Assembly (NCBI GenBank): GCA_963978905.1
Contig: OZ022258.1
Location: 48,840,591-48,904,590 of the forward strand
Origin: Trichostrongylus colubriformis
Lineage: Eukaryota > Nematoda > Chromadorea > Rhabditida > Trichostrongylidae
DNA length: 64,000 nt
Reading direction: 5' to 3'
Made by a program: the position numbers and the translations under genes
The notes under the pieces: model-generated
The model's database searches: none
Told to the model about the DNA's origin: nothing
What the model saw: only the letters and a program-made list of their open reading frames with translations
Part shown: in pieces, positions 45,914-54,223 of the stretch
How the letters are laid out: every line of letters starts with the position of its first letter
Numbering within the stretch: the stretch's first letter is position 1

Positions 45914-47409
45914 ATGCTCGCCCTCTACCTTATGCTATTACTCGTAGGTGAGTAAGAGCTCTTGGCAGATTTCACTGGTTCTTGTAAACCTAATCGTAAA
46001 ACAATTTTTCGAGAATTATTAAACGACTTCAGTTTCACAGGGTCTTAAAGGCACATTGCAGGACTATCAGGATATCACATCTCCTGCCGTGAATAGATAG
46101 TTTGGCCCAAACCACGTAGGCTGTACCTTTACCAAGGCGTGGGTGTCAGTTCCTGGAGCGTGCAGAGCCAACGAATCTAGCTCGGCCCCGCCCACCCCAG
46201 CCGGGAGTCTGCCTTTCCTCTTCGACTCTTATCTTTGACATCTAGACAGGTAGACCAGCTACTAGCCAAGATCTTGAAATTGGCAGTAAATCAATCGCAT
46301 CGTGAAGAAAACCCACTACTGAGTGACCTGACCCCACACTAGGCACCGGAACACTTGCAGCACACCCCCGGTTGGGATGGGCGGGGCCGAGCTTTTGCGA
46401 CAGATGCTTTGGCTCTGCACGCTCCAGGAACTGACACCCACACCTTGGTAAAGGTACAGCCTACGTGGTTCGGGCCGAACTATCTATTCACGGCAGGAGA
46501 TGTGATATCCTGATAATCCTGCAACGTGCCTTTAATAATGCACTCCATGCACTACTGGCACAATTGCTACTCCATTGCACTACCAAACCTCATTTCACTA
46601 CTTCTCAGCTTCTCGAAACTTTTTCACAAGTCAACATCTTTATAGCAGCTCTCGCATCGTAAGCTGCGGCGAGAATCACCAGATATAACAAATCAAAAGC
46701 CAAAATCGAAAAATCGTTTTGTTTCATTCAAAGCAATTACAGTTTCCTCTGCAGCAAGGTCCGCGACAACCGATTACGATGGCCTCGTCGGTGAGTGAAT
46801 TATCAGCATATCCATCCTTTCAAAGAATTGTTTATGAAGTTCACAATTTCAGATGTTGGTGGGCTGGGTGTCGGCGTAAGTTCAATTACTTCCTTATTAT
46901 GAAGCATCCAAAAAAATAACACAAACAGCAAATATGGAAAAAATCCAATCAGAAGTTGAAAATACGAGTTATTAAAGAAGCTCTCAAGTATACAGTTCAC
47001 CAAATTTTAATTAGAAGTGATTTGAACTATATATAAAATCTGTTTTCGTCTTACAAAATCACTGCATCTTTTGTGCCGGAACTCCTAGCTGAAAAGGCAC
47101 GTGGATTAGAAAATAAGGAGGTCTTTCTCTCGGGGTCTGCCAATATAGCCGTATATCCCAAACTCTCTGGGTTGAAGCTTTTCAAAAGATTCAAGCCGTA
47201 AGTTACAAAAGAGATCCACTCTTCCCAGGGCATGCATGCGAACAGAAGAGAAAAATAACAGTTCGATGTGGGATATTTTATTTCCTTCCTCCTATCCCCA
47301 TACCCATCTCCACAACCCATATTATTATCATTTACAGGTAGATCACGTTGCAGACGTCACGGCAGATCCAATTAGAGTCGGTCGTCGCCGTAGGAATATT
47401 GTTACATGA
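45914..47409 (+). CDS. Gene F: short secreted peptide with basic C-terminus
   Basis: Four exons, 45914-45947 (leader MLALYLMLLLV, 34 nt), 46743-46790 (VSSAARSATTDYDGLV), 46853-46875 (DVGGLGVG) and 47338-47409, give 58 residues. Phases 1, 1, 0 match genes D and E. The last exon encodes VDHVADVTADPIRVGRRRRN and IVT, then TGA. The tetra-arginine next to a Gly is the kind of site cut by proprotein convertases, so a processed peptide is possible (inference). No Cys is present. A TTAA-family element fills much of intron 1. An AATAAA lies at 47491. Confidence 0.65.
46045..46535. mobile_element. TTAA-flanked inverted-repeat element in gene F intron 1
   Basis: The left end TTAAAGGCACATTGCAGGAC and the right end TGCAACGTGCCTTTAA are complements with small differences. 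The arms extend about 160 bases each, including TCCTGGAGCGTGCAGAGCCA. The element is 491 bp, non-coding, and related to 4205-4400. Confidence 0.65.
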
Positions 47410-47490
47410 TTGCCAGAAGCTGGCTCGTCCAGGCTCTTCGAGCCATGCCTGTCATCTTCGGCAAGAATCGTTCCGTGTTGTCCTGTGCAT

Positions 47491-47496
47491 AATAAA
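47491..47496 (+). terminator. Poly(A) signal AATAAA of gene F
   Basis: AATAAA lies 82 bases after the gene F stop codon. Confidence 0.5.
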
Positions 47497-47499
47497 TTT

Positions 47500-48193
47500 T
47501 GACTTCCACAGCTTCCTCAATTTTAAAGACACAATGGACCAACTGAGACATTGAGCAATGCGCTACGTACTTTCTCACTAACAGAGCTCGCATATCGACA
47601 GAACGTAAGGCAGGAATTGGTCAGTCATTAACATGCACTCAATCAGGCCATTCATTCGTGGACTGCGATGTTTTGCCCAAAATTCCTTAAGGGTTCTCCC
47701 ATCACTCACACGTTCTCGTAAGCTACATGGCACAGTTAAAGCTATCAGACCAACATGATTCTCTTTTCTGCGATTCCAAGCAGTGCAAATGAACTTCTCT
47801 TACCAATATCAGCCAGATGAGAGGCGGTTTATAGTTTGATAATTTCGATGAATTATCAAACCATGCATCATTTATCAAGCCAACAATATAGTCGTGGTTG
47901 GAAGGATTCAAAGAAAGCTTCCACACTTTCCAAATGCTTTCTTTGTGTAGAGCAGCCGCAAAAGATGTTTTTAAACACATCAGAAACGAACTCTTGTGGT
48001 ATCACTTGTAATAGCATTTATGTCAAAACTCAGGTTACTAAACCCCAAAAACCTAGGTATGATACATGGGAAGCTGATGCGGTGCCACGTGATTTTTGTT
48101 TTGAATTTCTTTGCAAATGTCGTATGAACGCATTTTCTCATCGCGACGTTGCACCAGATCTCTAATCCACCGTGGTCGCTGAGCACGACGTGA
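47500..48193. other. Spacer between gene F and the tRNA array
   Basis: No gene was seen. The last ~90 bases, from about 48105, already match the array spacer (GCAAATGTCGTATGAACGCA). Confidence 0.4.
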
Positions 48194-48265
48194 GCGTTCG
48201 TGGTGTAATGGTTAGCATGGATGCCTTCCAAGCATTCGACGGGGGTTCGATTCCCCCCGAACGCA
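48194..48265 (+). tRNA. tRNA-Gly(UCC) 1
   Basis: Consensus sequence; type A spacer follows. Confidence 0.9.
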
Positions 48266-48354
48266 ACACTTTTGCAAATGCCGTATGAACGCAGTTTCTC
48301 GTCGCGACGTTGCACCAGATCTCTAACCCACCGTGGTCGCTGAGCACGACGTGA

Positions 48355-48426
48355 GCGTTCGTGGTGTAATGGTTAGCATGGATGCCTTCCAAGCATTCGA
48401 CGGGGGTTCGATTCCCCCCGAACGCA
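48355..48426 (+). tRNA. tRNA-Gly(UCC) 2
   Basis: Consensus sequence; type A spacer follows. Confidence 0.9.
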
Positions 48427-48515
48427 ACACTTTTGCAAATGCCGTATGAACGTAGTTTCTCGTCGCGACGTTGCAACAGATCTCTAACCCACCGTCGTCG
48501 CTGAGCACGACGTCA

Positions 48516-48587
48516 GCGTTCGTGGTGTAATGGTTAGCATGGATGCCTTCCAAGCATTCGACGGGGGTTCGATTCCCCCCGAACGCA
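48516..48587 (+). tRNA. tRNA-Gly(UCC) 3
   Basis: Consensus sequence; type B spacer follows. Confidence 0.9.
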
Positions 48588-48676
48588 ACACTTTTGCGAA
48601 CGCTGTATGAACACCGTTTCTCATCCCAATGTTGCACCAGATCTCTAACCCACCGTGGTCGCTGAGTACGACATAA

Positions 48677-48748
48677 GCGTTCGTGGTGTAATGGTTAGCA
48701 TGGATGCCTTCCAAGCATTCGACGGGGGTTCGATTCCCCACGAACGCA
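48677..48748 (+). tRNA. tRNA-Gly(UCC) 4
   Basis: One change, CCCCA for CCCCC, in the 3' T-stem strand breaks the outermost T-stem pair. Confidence 0.8.
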
Positions 48749-48837
48749 ACACTTTTGCGAACGCTGTATGAACACCGTTTCTCATCCCAATGTTGCACCA
48801 GATCTCTAACCCACCGTGGTCGCTGAGCACGACGTGA

Positions 48838-48909
48838 GCGTTCGTGGTGTAATGGTTAGCATGGATGCCTTCCAAGCTTTCGACGGGGGTTCGATTCCCC
48901 CCGAACGCA
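48838..48909 (+). tRNA. tRNA-Gly(UCC) 5
   Basis: GCTTT replaces GCATT in the anticodon stem, giving a central T-T mismatch. Confidence 0.75.
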
Positions 48910-48998
48910 ACACTTTTGCGAACGCTGTATGAACACCGTTTCTCATCCCAATGTTGCACCAGATCTCTAACCCACCGTGGTCGCTGAGCACGACGTGA

Positions 48999-49070
48999 GC
49001 GTTCGTGGTGTAATGGTTAGCATGGATGCCTTCCAAGCTTTCGACGGGGGTTCGATTCCCCCCGAACGCA
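48999..49070 (+). tRNA. tRNA-Gly(UCC) 6
   Basis: Same anticodon-stem change as unit 5, so the two share a recent ancestor. Confidence 0.75.
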
Positions 49071-49159
49071 ACACTTTTGCGAACGCTGTATGAACACCGT
49101 TTCTCATCCCAATGTTGCACCAGATCTCTAACCCACCGTGGTCGCTAAGTACGACATAA

Positions 49160-49231
49160 GCGTTCGTGGTGTAATGGTTAGCATGGATGCCTTCCAAGCA
49201 TTCGACGGGGGTTCGATTCCCCACGAACGCA
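49160..49231 (+). tRNA. tRNA-Gly(UCC) 7
   Basis: Same T-stem change as unit 4. Confidence 0.8.
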
Positions 49232-49320
49232 ACACTTTTGCGAACGCTGTATGAACACCGTTTCTCATCCCAATGTTGCACCAGATCTCTAATCCACCGT
49301 GGTCGCTGAGCACGACGTGA

Positions 49321-49392
49321 GCGTTCGTGGTGTAATGGTTAGCATGGATGCCTTCCAAGCATTCGACGAGGGTTCGATTCCCCCCGAACGCA
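49321..49392 (+). tRNA. tRNA-Gly(UCC) 8
   Basis: GAGGG replaces GGGGG in the 5' T-stem strand. The following spacer is a hybrid that starts as type A and ends as type B. Confidence 0.8.
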
Positions 49393-49481
49393 ACACTTTT
49401 GCAAATGCCGTATGAACACCGTTTCTCATCCCAATGTTGCACCAGATCTCTAATCCACCGTGGTCGCTGAGCACGTTGTGA

Positions 49482-49553
49482 GCGTTCGTGGTGTAATGGT
49501 TAGCATGGATGCCTTCCAAGCATTCGACGAGGGTTCGATTCCCCCCGAACGCA
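49482..49553 (+). tRNA. tRNA-Gly(UCC) 9
   Basis: Same T-stem change as unit 8; type A spacer follows. Confidence 0.8.
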
Positions 49554-49642
49554 ACACTTTTGCAAATGCCGTATGAACGCAGTTTCTCGTCGCGACGTTG
49601 CACCAGATCTCTAACCCACCGTGGTCGCTGAGCACGACGTGA

Positions 49643-49714
49643 GCGTTCGTGGTGTAATGGTGAGCATGGATGCCTTCCAAGCATTCGACGGGGGTTCGAT
49701 TCCCCCCGAACGCA
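49643..49714 (+). tRNA. tRNA-Gly(UCC) 10
   Basis: GGTGAGC replaces GGTTAGC in the D loop. Confidence 0.85.
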
Positions 49715-49803
49715 ACACTTTTGCGAACGCTGTATGAACACCGTTTCTCATCCCAATGTTGCACCAGATCTCTAACCCACCGTGGTCGCTGAGTACGACA
49801 TAA

Positions 49804-49875
49804 GCGTTCGTGGTGTAATGGTTAGCATGGATGCCTTCCAAGCATTCGACGGGGGTTCGATTCCCCCCGAACGCA
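49804..49875 (+). tRNA. tRNA-Gly(UCC) 11
   Basis: Consensus sequence; type A spacer follows. Confidence 0.9.
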
Positions 49876-49964
49876 ACACTTTTGCAAATGCCGTATGAAC
49901 GTAGTTTCTCGTCGCGACGTTGCACCAGATCTCTAACCCACCGTGGTCGCTGAGCACGACGTGA

Positions 49965-50036
49965 GCGTTCGTGGTGTAATGGTTAGCATGGATGCCTTCC
50001 AAGCATTCGACGGGGGTTCGATTCCCCCCGAACGCA
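49965..50036 (+). tRNA. tRNA-Gly(UCC) 12
   Basis: Consensus gene, but the following T run is TTT, so this unit is 160 bp and its terminator is weakened. Confidence 0.88.
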
Positions 50037-50124
50037 ACACTTTGCGAACGCTGTATGAACACCGTTTCTCATCCCAATGTTGCACCAGATCTCTAACCCA
50101 CCGTGGTCGCTGAGCACGACGTGA

Positions 50125-50196
50125 GCGTTCGTGGTGTAATGGTTAGCATGGATGCCTTCCAAGCATTCGACGGGGGTTCGATTCCCCCCGAACGCA
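50125..50196 (+). tRNA. tRNA-Gly(UCC) 13
   Basis: Consensus sequence; type B spacer follows. Confidence 0.9.
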
Positions 50197-50285
50197 ACAC
50201 TTTTGCGAACGCTGTATGAACACCGTTTCTCATCCCAATGTTGCACCAGATCTCTAACCCACCGTGGTCGCTGAGCACGACGTGA

Positions 50286-50357
50286 GCGTTCGTGGTGTAA
50301 TGGTTAGCATGGATGACTTCCAAGCATTCGACGGGGGTTCGATTCCCCCCGAACGCA
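50286..50357 (+). tRNA. tRNA-Gly(UCC) 14
   Basis: GATGA replaces GATGC, breaking the pair that closes the anticodon loop. Its partner unit 27 has the consensus base. Confidence 0.78.
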
Positions 50358-50446
50358 ACACTTTTGCAAATGCCGTATGAACGCATTTTCTCGTCGCGAC
50401 GTTGCACCAGATCTCTAACCCACCGTGGTCGCTGAGCACGACGTGA

Positions 50447-50518
50447 GCGTTCGTGGTGTAATGGTTAGCATGGATGCCTTCCAAGCATTCGACGGGGGTT
50501 CGATTCCCCCCGAACGCA
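50447..50518 (+). tRNA. tRNA-Gly(UCC) 15
   Basis: Consensus sequence; type A spacer follows. Confidence 0.9.
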
Positions 50519-50607
50519 ACACTTTTGCAAATGCCGTATGAACGTAGTTTCTCGTCGCGACGTTGCACCAGATCTCTAACCCACCGTGGTCGCTGAGCAC
50601 GACGTGA

Positions 50608-50679
50608 GCGTTCGTGGTGTAATGGTTAGCATGGATGCCTTCCAAGCATTCGACGGGGGTTCGATTCCCCCCGAACGCA
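50608..50679 (+). tRNA. tRNA-Gly(UCC) 16
   Basis: Consensus sequence; type B spacer follows. Confidence 0.9.
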
Positions 50680-50768
50680 ACACTTTTGCGAACGCTGTAT
50701 GAACACCGTTTCTCATCCCAATGTTGCACCAGATCTCTAACCCACCGTGGTCGCCGAGCACGACGTGA

Positions 50769-50840
50769 GCGTTCGTGGTGTAATGGTTAGCATGGATGCC
50801 TTCCAAGCATTCGACGGGGGTTCGATTCCCCCCGAACGCA
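50769..50840 (+). tRNA. tRNA-Gly(UCC) 17
   Basis: Consensus sequence; spacer carries the marker GAACACTG shared only with unit 30. Confidence 0.9.
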
Positions 50841-50929
50841 ACACTTTTGCGAACACTGTATGAACACCGTTTCTCATCCCAATGTTGCACCAGATCTCTA
50901 ATCTACCGTGGTCGCTGAGTACGACATAA

Positions 50930-51001
50930 GCGTTCGTGGTGTAATGGTTAGCATGGATGCCTTCCAAGCATTCGACGGGGGTTCGATTCACCCCGAACGC
51001 A
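50930..51001 (+). tRNA. tRNA-Gly(UCC) 18
   Basis: CACCC replaces CCCCC in the 3' T-stem strand, one internal mismatch. Confidence 0.8.
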
Positions 51002-51090
51002 ACACTTTTGCGAACGCTGTATGAACACCGTTTCTCATCCCAATGTTGCACCAAATCTCTAACCCACCGTGGTCGCTGAGCACAACGTGA

Positions 51091-51162
51091 GCGTTCGTGG
51101 TGTAATGGTTAGCATGGATGCCTTCCAAGCATTCGACGGGGGTTCGATTCCCCCCGAACGCA
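51091..51162 (+). tRNA. tRNA-Gly(UCC) 19
   Basis: Consensus sequence; type B spacer follows. Confidence 0.9.
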
Positions 51163-51251
51163 ACACTTTTGCGAACGCTGTATGAACACCGTTTCTCATC
51201 CCAATGTTGCACCAAATCTCTAACCCACCGTGGTCGCTGAGCACGACGTGA

Positions 51252-51323
51252 GCGTTCGTGGTGTAATGGTTAGCATGGATGCCTTCCAAGCATTCGACGG
51301 GGGTTCGATTCACCCCGAACGCA
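51252..51323 (+). tRNA. tRNA-Gly(UCC) 20
   Basis: Same T-stem change as unit 18. The following spacer is a hybrid that starts as type B and ends as type A. Confidence 0.8.
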
Positions 51324-51412
51324 ACACTTTTGCGAACGCTGTATGAACGTAGTTTCTCGTCGCGACGTTGCACCAGATCTCTAACCCACCGTGGTCGCTG
51401 AGCACGACGTGA

Positions 51413-51484
51413 GCGTTCGTGGTGTAATGGTTAGCATGGATGCCTTCCAAGCATTCGACGGGGGTTCGATTCACCCCGAACGCA
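51413..51484 (+). tRNA. tRNA-Gly(UCC) 21
   Basis: Same T-stem change as units 18 and 20. Confidence 0.8.
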
Positions 51485-51573
51485 ACACTTTTGCGAACGC
51501 TGTATGAACACCGTTTCTCATCCCAATGTTGCACCAAATCTCTAACCCACCGTGGTCGCTGAGCACGACGTGA

Positions 51574-51645
51574 GCGTTCGTGGTGTAATGGTTAGCATGG
51601 ATGCCTTCCAAGCATTCGACGGGGGTTCGATTCCCCCCGAACGCA
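51574..51645 (+). tRNA. tRNA-Gly(UCC) 22
   Basis: Consensus sequence; type A spacer follows. Confidence 0.9.
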
Positions 51646-51734
51646 ACACTTTTGCAAATGCCGTATGAACGCAGTTTCTCGTCGCGACGTTGCACCAAAT
51701 CTCTAACCCACCGTGGTCGCTGAGCACGACGTGA

Positions 51735-51806
51735 GCGTTCGTGGTGTAATGGTTAGCATGGATGCCTTCCAAGCATTCGACGGGGGTTCGATTCCCCCCG
51801 AACGCA
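51735..51806 (+). tRNA. tRNA-Gly(UCC) 23
   Basis: Consensus sequence; type A spacer follows. Confidence 0.9.
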
Positions 51807-51895
51807 ACACTTTTGCAAATGCCGTATGAACGTAGTTTCTCGTCGCGACGTTGCACCAGATCTCTAACCCACCGTGGTCGCTGAGCACGACGTGA

Positions 51896-51967
51896 GCGTT
51901 CGTGGTGTAATGGTTAGCATGGATGCCTTCCAAGCATTCGACGGGGGTTCGATTCCCCCCGAACGCA
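51896..51967 (+). tRNA. tRNA-Gly(UCC) 24
   Basis: Consensus sequence; type B spacer follows. Confidence 0.9.
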
Positions 51968-52056
51968 ACACTTTTGCGAACGCTGTATGAACACCGTTTC
52001 TCATCCCAATGTTGCACCAGATCTCTAACCCACCGTGGTCGCTGAGTACGACATAA

Positions 52057-52128
52057 GCGTTCGTGGTGTAATGGTTAGCATGGATGCCTTCCAAGCATTC
52101 GACGGGGGTTCGATTCCCCCCGAACGCA
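52057..52128 (+). tRNA. tRNA-Gly(UCC) 25
   Basis: Consensus gene with the same TTT-only terminator and 160-bp unit as unit 12. Confidence 0.88.
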
Positions 52129-52216
52129 ACACTTTGCGAACGCTGTATGAACACCGTTTCTCATCCCAATGTTGCACCAGATCTCTAACCCACCGTGGTC
52201 GCTGAGCACGACGTGA

Positions 52217-52288
52217 GCGTTCGTGGTGTAATGGTTAGCATGGATGCCTTCCAAGCATTCGACGGGGGTTCGATTCCCCCCGAACGCA
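52217..52288 (+). tRNA. tRNA-Gly(UCC) 26
   Basis: Consensus sequence; counterpart of unit 13. Confidence 0.9.
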
Positions 52289-52377
52289 ACACTTTTGCGA
52301 ACGCTGTATGAACACCGTTTCTCATCCCAATGTTGCACCAGATCTCTAACCCACCGTGGTCGCTGAGCACGACGTGA

Positions 52378-52449
52378 GCGTTCGTGGTGTAATGGTTAGC
52401 ATGGATGCCTTCCAAGCATTCGACGGGGGTTCGATTCCCCCCGAACGCA
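52378..52449 (+). tRNA. tRNA-Gly(UCC) 27
   Basis: Consensus sequence; spacer has GCATTTTCTCGTC as after unit 14. Confidence 0.9.
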
Positions 52450-52538
52450 ACACTTTTGCAAATGCCGTATGAACGCATTTTCTCGTCGCGACGTTGCACC
52501 AGATCTCTAACCCACCGTGGTCGCTGAGCACGACGTGA

Positions 52539-52610
52539 GCGTTCGTGGTGTAATGGTTAGCATGGATGCCTTCCAAGCATTCGACGGGGGTTCGATTCCC
52601 CCCGAACGCA
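52539..52610 (+). tRNA. tRNA-Gly(UCC) 28
   Basis: Consensus sequence; counterpart of unit 15. Confidence 0.9.
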
Positions 52611-52699
52611 ACACTTTTGCAAATGCCGTATGAACGTAGTTTCTCGTCGCGACGTTGCACCAGATCTCTAACCCACCGTGGTCGCTGAGCACGACGTGA

Positions 52700-52771
52700 G
52701 CGTTCGTGGTGTAATGGTTAGCATGGATGCCTTCCAAGCATTCGACGGGGGTTCGATTCCCCCCGAACGCA
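52700..52771 (+). tRNA. tRNA-Gly(UCC) 29
   Basis: Consensus sequence; counterpart of unit 16. Confidence 0.9.
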
Positions 52772-52860
52772 ACACTTTTGCGAACGCTGTATGAACACCG
52801 TTTCTCATCCCAATGTTGCACCAGATCTCTAACCCACCGTGGTCGCTGAGCACGACGTGA

Positions 52861-52932
52861 GCGTTCGTGGTGTAATGGTTAGCATGGATGCCTTCCAAGC
52901 ATTCGACGGGGGTTCGATTCCCCCCGAACGCA
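52861..52932 (+). tRNA. tRNA-Gly(UCC) 30
   Basis: Consensus sequence; counterpart of unit 17, with the GAACACTG spacer marker. Confidence 0.9.
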
Positions 52933-53021
52933 ACACTTTTGCGAACACTGTATGAACACCGTTTCTCATCCCAATGTTGCACCAGATCTCTAATCTACCG
53001 TGGTCGCTGAGTACGACGTGA

Positions 53022-53092
53022 GCGTTCGTGGTGTAATGGTTAGCATGGATGCCTTCCAAGCATTCGACGGGGGTTCGATTCCCCCGAACGCA
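53022..53092 (+). tRNA. tRNA-Gly(UCC) 31
   Basis: One C is missing at the T-stem/acceptor junction (71 bases), which costs one stem pair. From here on the spacers are a third, diverged type. Confidence 0.65.
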
Positions 53093-53181
53093 ACACTTTT
53101 GCGAATGCCGTATGTACGCATTTTCTCATCGCGACGTTGCACCACATCTCTAACCCACCGTGGTCGCTATGCACGACGTGA

Positions 53182-53253
53182 GCGTTCGTGGTGTAATGGT
53201 TAGCATCGATGCCTTCCAAGCAATCGACGTGGGTTCGATTCCCCCCGAAGGCA
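53182..53253 (+). pseudogene. tRNA-Gly(UCC) 32, probable pseudogene
   Basis: Mismatches occur in the anticodon stem (GCAAT), T stem (GTGGG) and acceptor (GAAGGC). The UCC anticodon remains. Confidence 0.65.
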
Positions 53254-53342
53254 ACACTTTTGCGAATGCCGTATGAACGCATTTTCTTATCGCGACGTTG
53301 CACCACATCTCTAACCCACCGTGGTCGCTGAGCACAACGTGA

Positions 53343-53413
53343 GCGTTCGTGGTGTAATGGTTAGCATGGATGCCTTCCAAGCATTCGACGGGGGTTCGAT
53401 TCCCCCGAACGCA
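53343..53413 (+). tRNA. tRNA-Gly(UCC) 33
   Basis: Same one-base deletion as unit 31. Units 31-32 and 33-34 are a duplicated pair 321 bp apart. Confidence 0.65.
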
Positions 53414-53502
53414 ACACTTTTGCGAATGCCGTATGTACGCATTTTCTCACCGCGACGTTGCACCACATCTCTAACCCACCGTGGTCGCTATGCACGACGT
53501 GA

Positions 53503-53574
53503 TCGTTCGTGGTGTAATGGTTAGCATCGATGCCTTCCAAGCAATCGACGTGGGTTCGATTCCCCCCGAACGCA
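53503..53574 (+). pseudogene. tRNA-Gly(UCC) 34, probable pseudogene
   Basis: The first base is T instead of G, and the stem changes of unit 32 are shared apart from its acceptor defect. Confidence 0.6.
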
Positions 53575-53663
53575 ACACTTTTGCGAATGCCGTATGAACG
53601 CATTTTCTCATCGCGACGTTGCACCACATCTCTAACCCACCGTGGTCGCTGAGCACGACGTGA

Positions 53664-53735
53664 GCGTTCGTGTTGTAATGGTTAGCATGGATGCCTTCCA
53701 AGCATTCGACGGGGGTTCGATTCCCCCCGAACGCG
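53664..53735 (+). tRNA. tRNA-Gly(UCC) 35, variant
   Basis: GTTGTAATGG replaces GGTGTAATGG in the A box, and the discriminator base is G instead of A. Confidence 0.55.
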
Positions 53736-53824
53736 ACACTTTTGCAAATGCCGTATGAACGCAGTTTCTCGTCGCGACGTTGCACCAGATCTCTAACCCA
53801 CCGTAGTCACTGACACCAATACAA

Positions 53825-53895
53825 GCGTTCGTGGTGTAATGGTTAGCATGGATGCCTTCAACAATTCAACAGGGGTTCGATTCCCCCCGAACGCA
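53825..53895 (+). pseudogene. tRNA-Gly 36, decayed edge copy
   Basis: CCTTCAACAATTCAACAGG replaces the anticodon arm, so both the stem and the UCC anticodon are lost. The ends and B box survive. Confidence 0.75.
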
Positions 53896-54223
53896 TCTGT
53901 TTTGCGAATGCCGTAAACGTCGATACACTTTCACATGTGAAGCATGGGTATGCCAACCTCATTATCTCAGGTTCAAACAATGGAAGCCTGCACATTCTTC
54001 GAATTTGTTGTTGGTGTTCTTGGTTTTTCTTTTCCTTTGGTGGTTCTGAGTTTTGGGGTTGATACCGCTTCCCTCATAGCATTGTCCTCCCAGTAATTGT
54101 GACGGATCATGTTACGCATCTGGCGCTTTGTTACGTTCACTGCTCAACGAGGGTTACGATCGGCTTCGTCTGGCGTCAACGTCATATAAACAACGCTCTG
54201 GCTCTTCTATCCGCATTTCTGCG

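Larger units (their letters stand above)
48105..53920 (+). repeat. Tandem array of 36 tRNA-Gly(UCC) genes, ~161-bp unit
   Basis: Each unit holds a 72-base tRNA followed by an 89-base spacer. The tRNA folds as acceptor GCGTTCG/CGAACGC, anticodon stem GATGC/GCATT, loop CTTCCAA (anticodon UCC, reading GGA) and T stem GGGGG/CCCCC. The A box is TGGTGTAATGG and the B box is GGTTCGATTCC. ACACTTTTGC directly after the gene supplies a TTTT terminator. Two main spacer types occur: A, with AAATGCCGTATGAACG and TCGTCGCGACGTTG; and B, with GAACGCTGTATGAACACC and CATCCCAATGTTG. Units 12-18 and 25-31 correspond one to one, 13 units apart. About 19 copies have the identical consensus. Minus-strand frames of ~104 codons through the array are shadows of the period. 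Confidence 0.93.

Noticed and set aside
48162..53785. About thirty minus-strand frames of ~75-150 codons with near-identical products
   Set aside because: They follow the 161-bp tRNA unit exactly and run antisense through tRNA genes; they are shadows of the repeat.
48105..53920. CRISPR-like regular repeat
   Set aside because: The constant part folds as a tRNA and the spacers are themselves conserved; the locus is eukaryotic.
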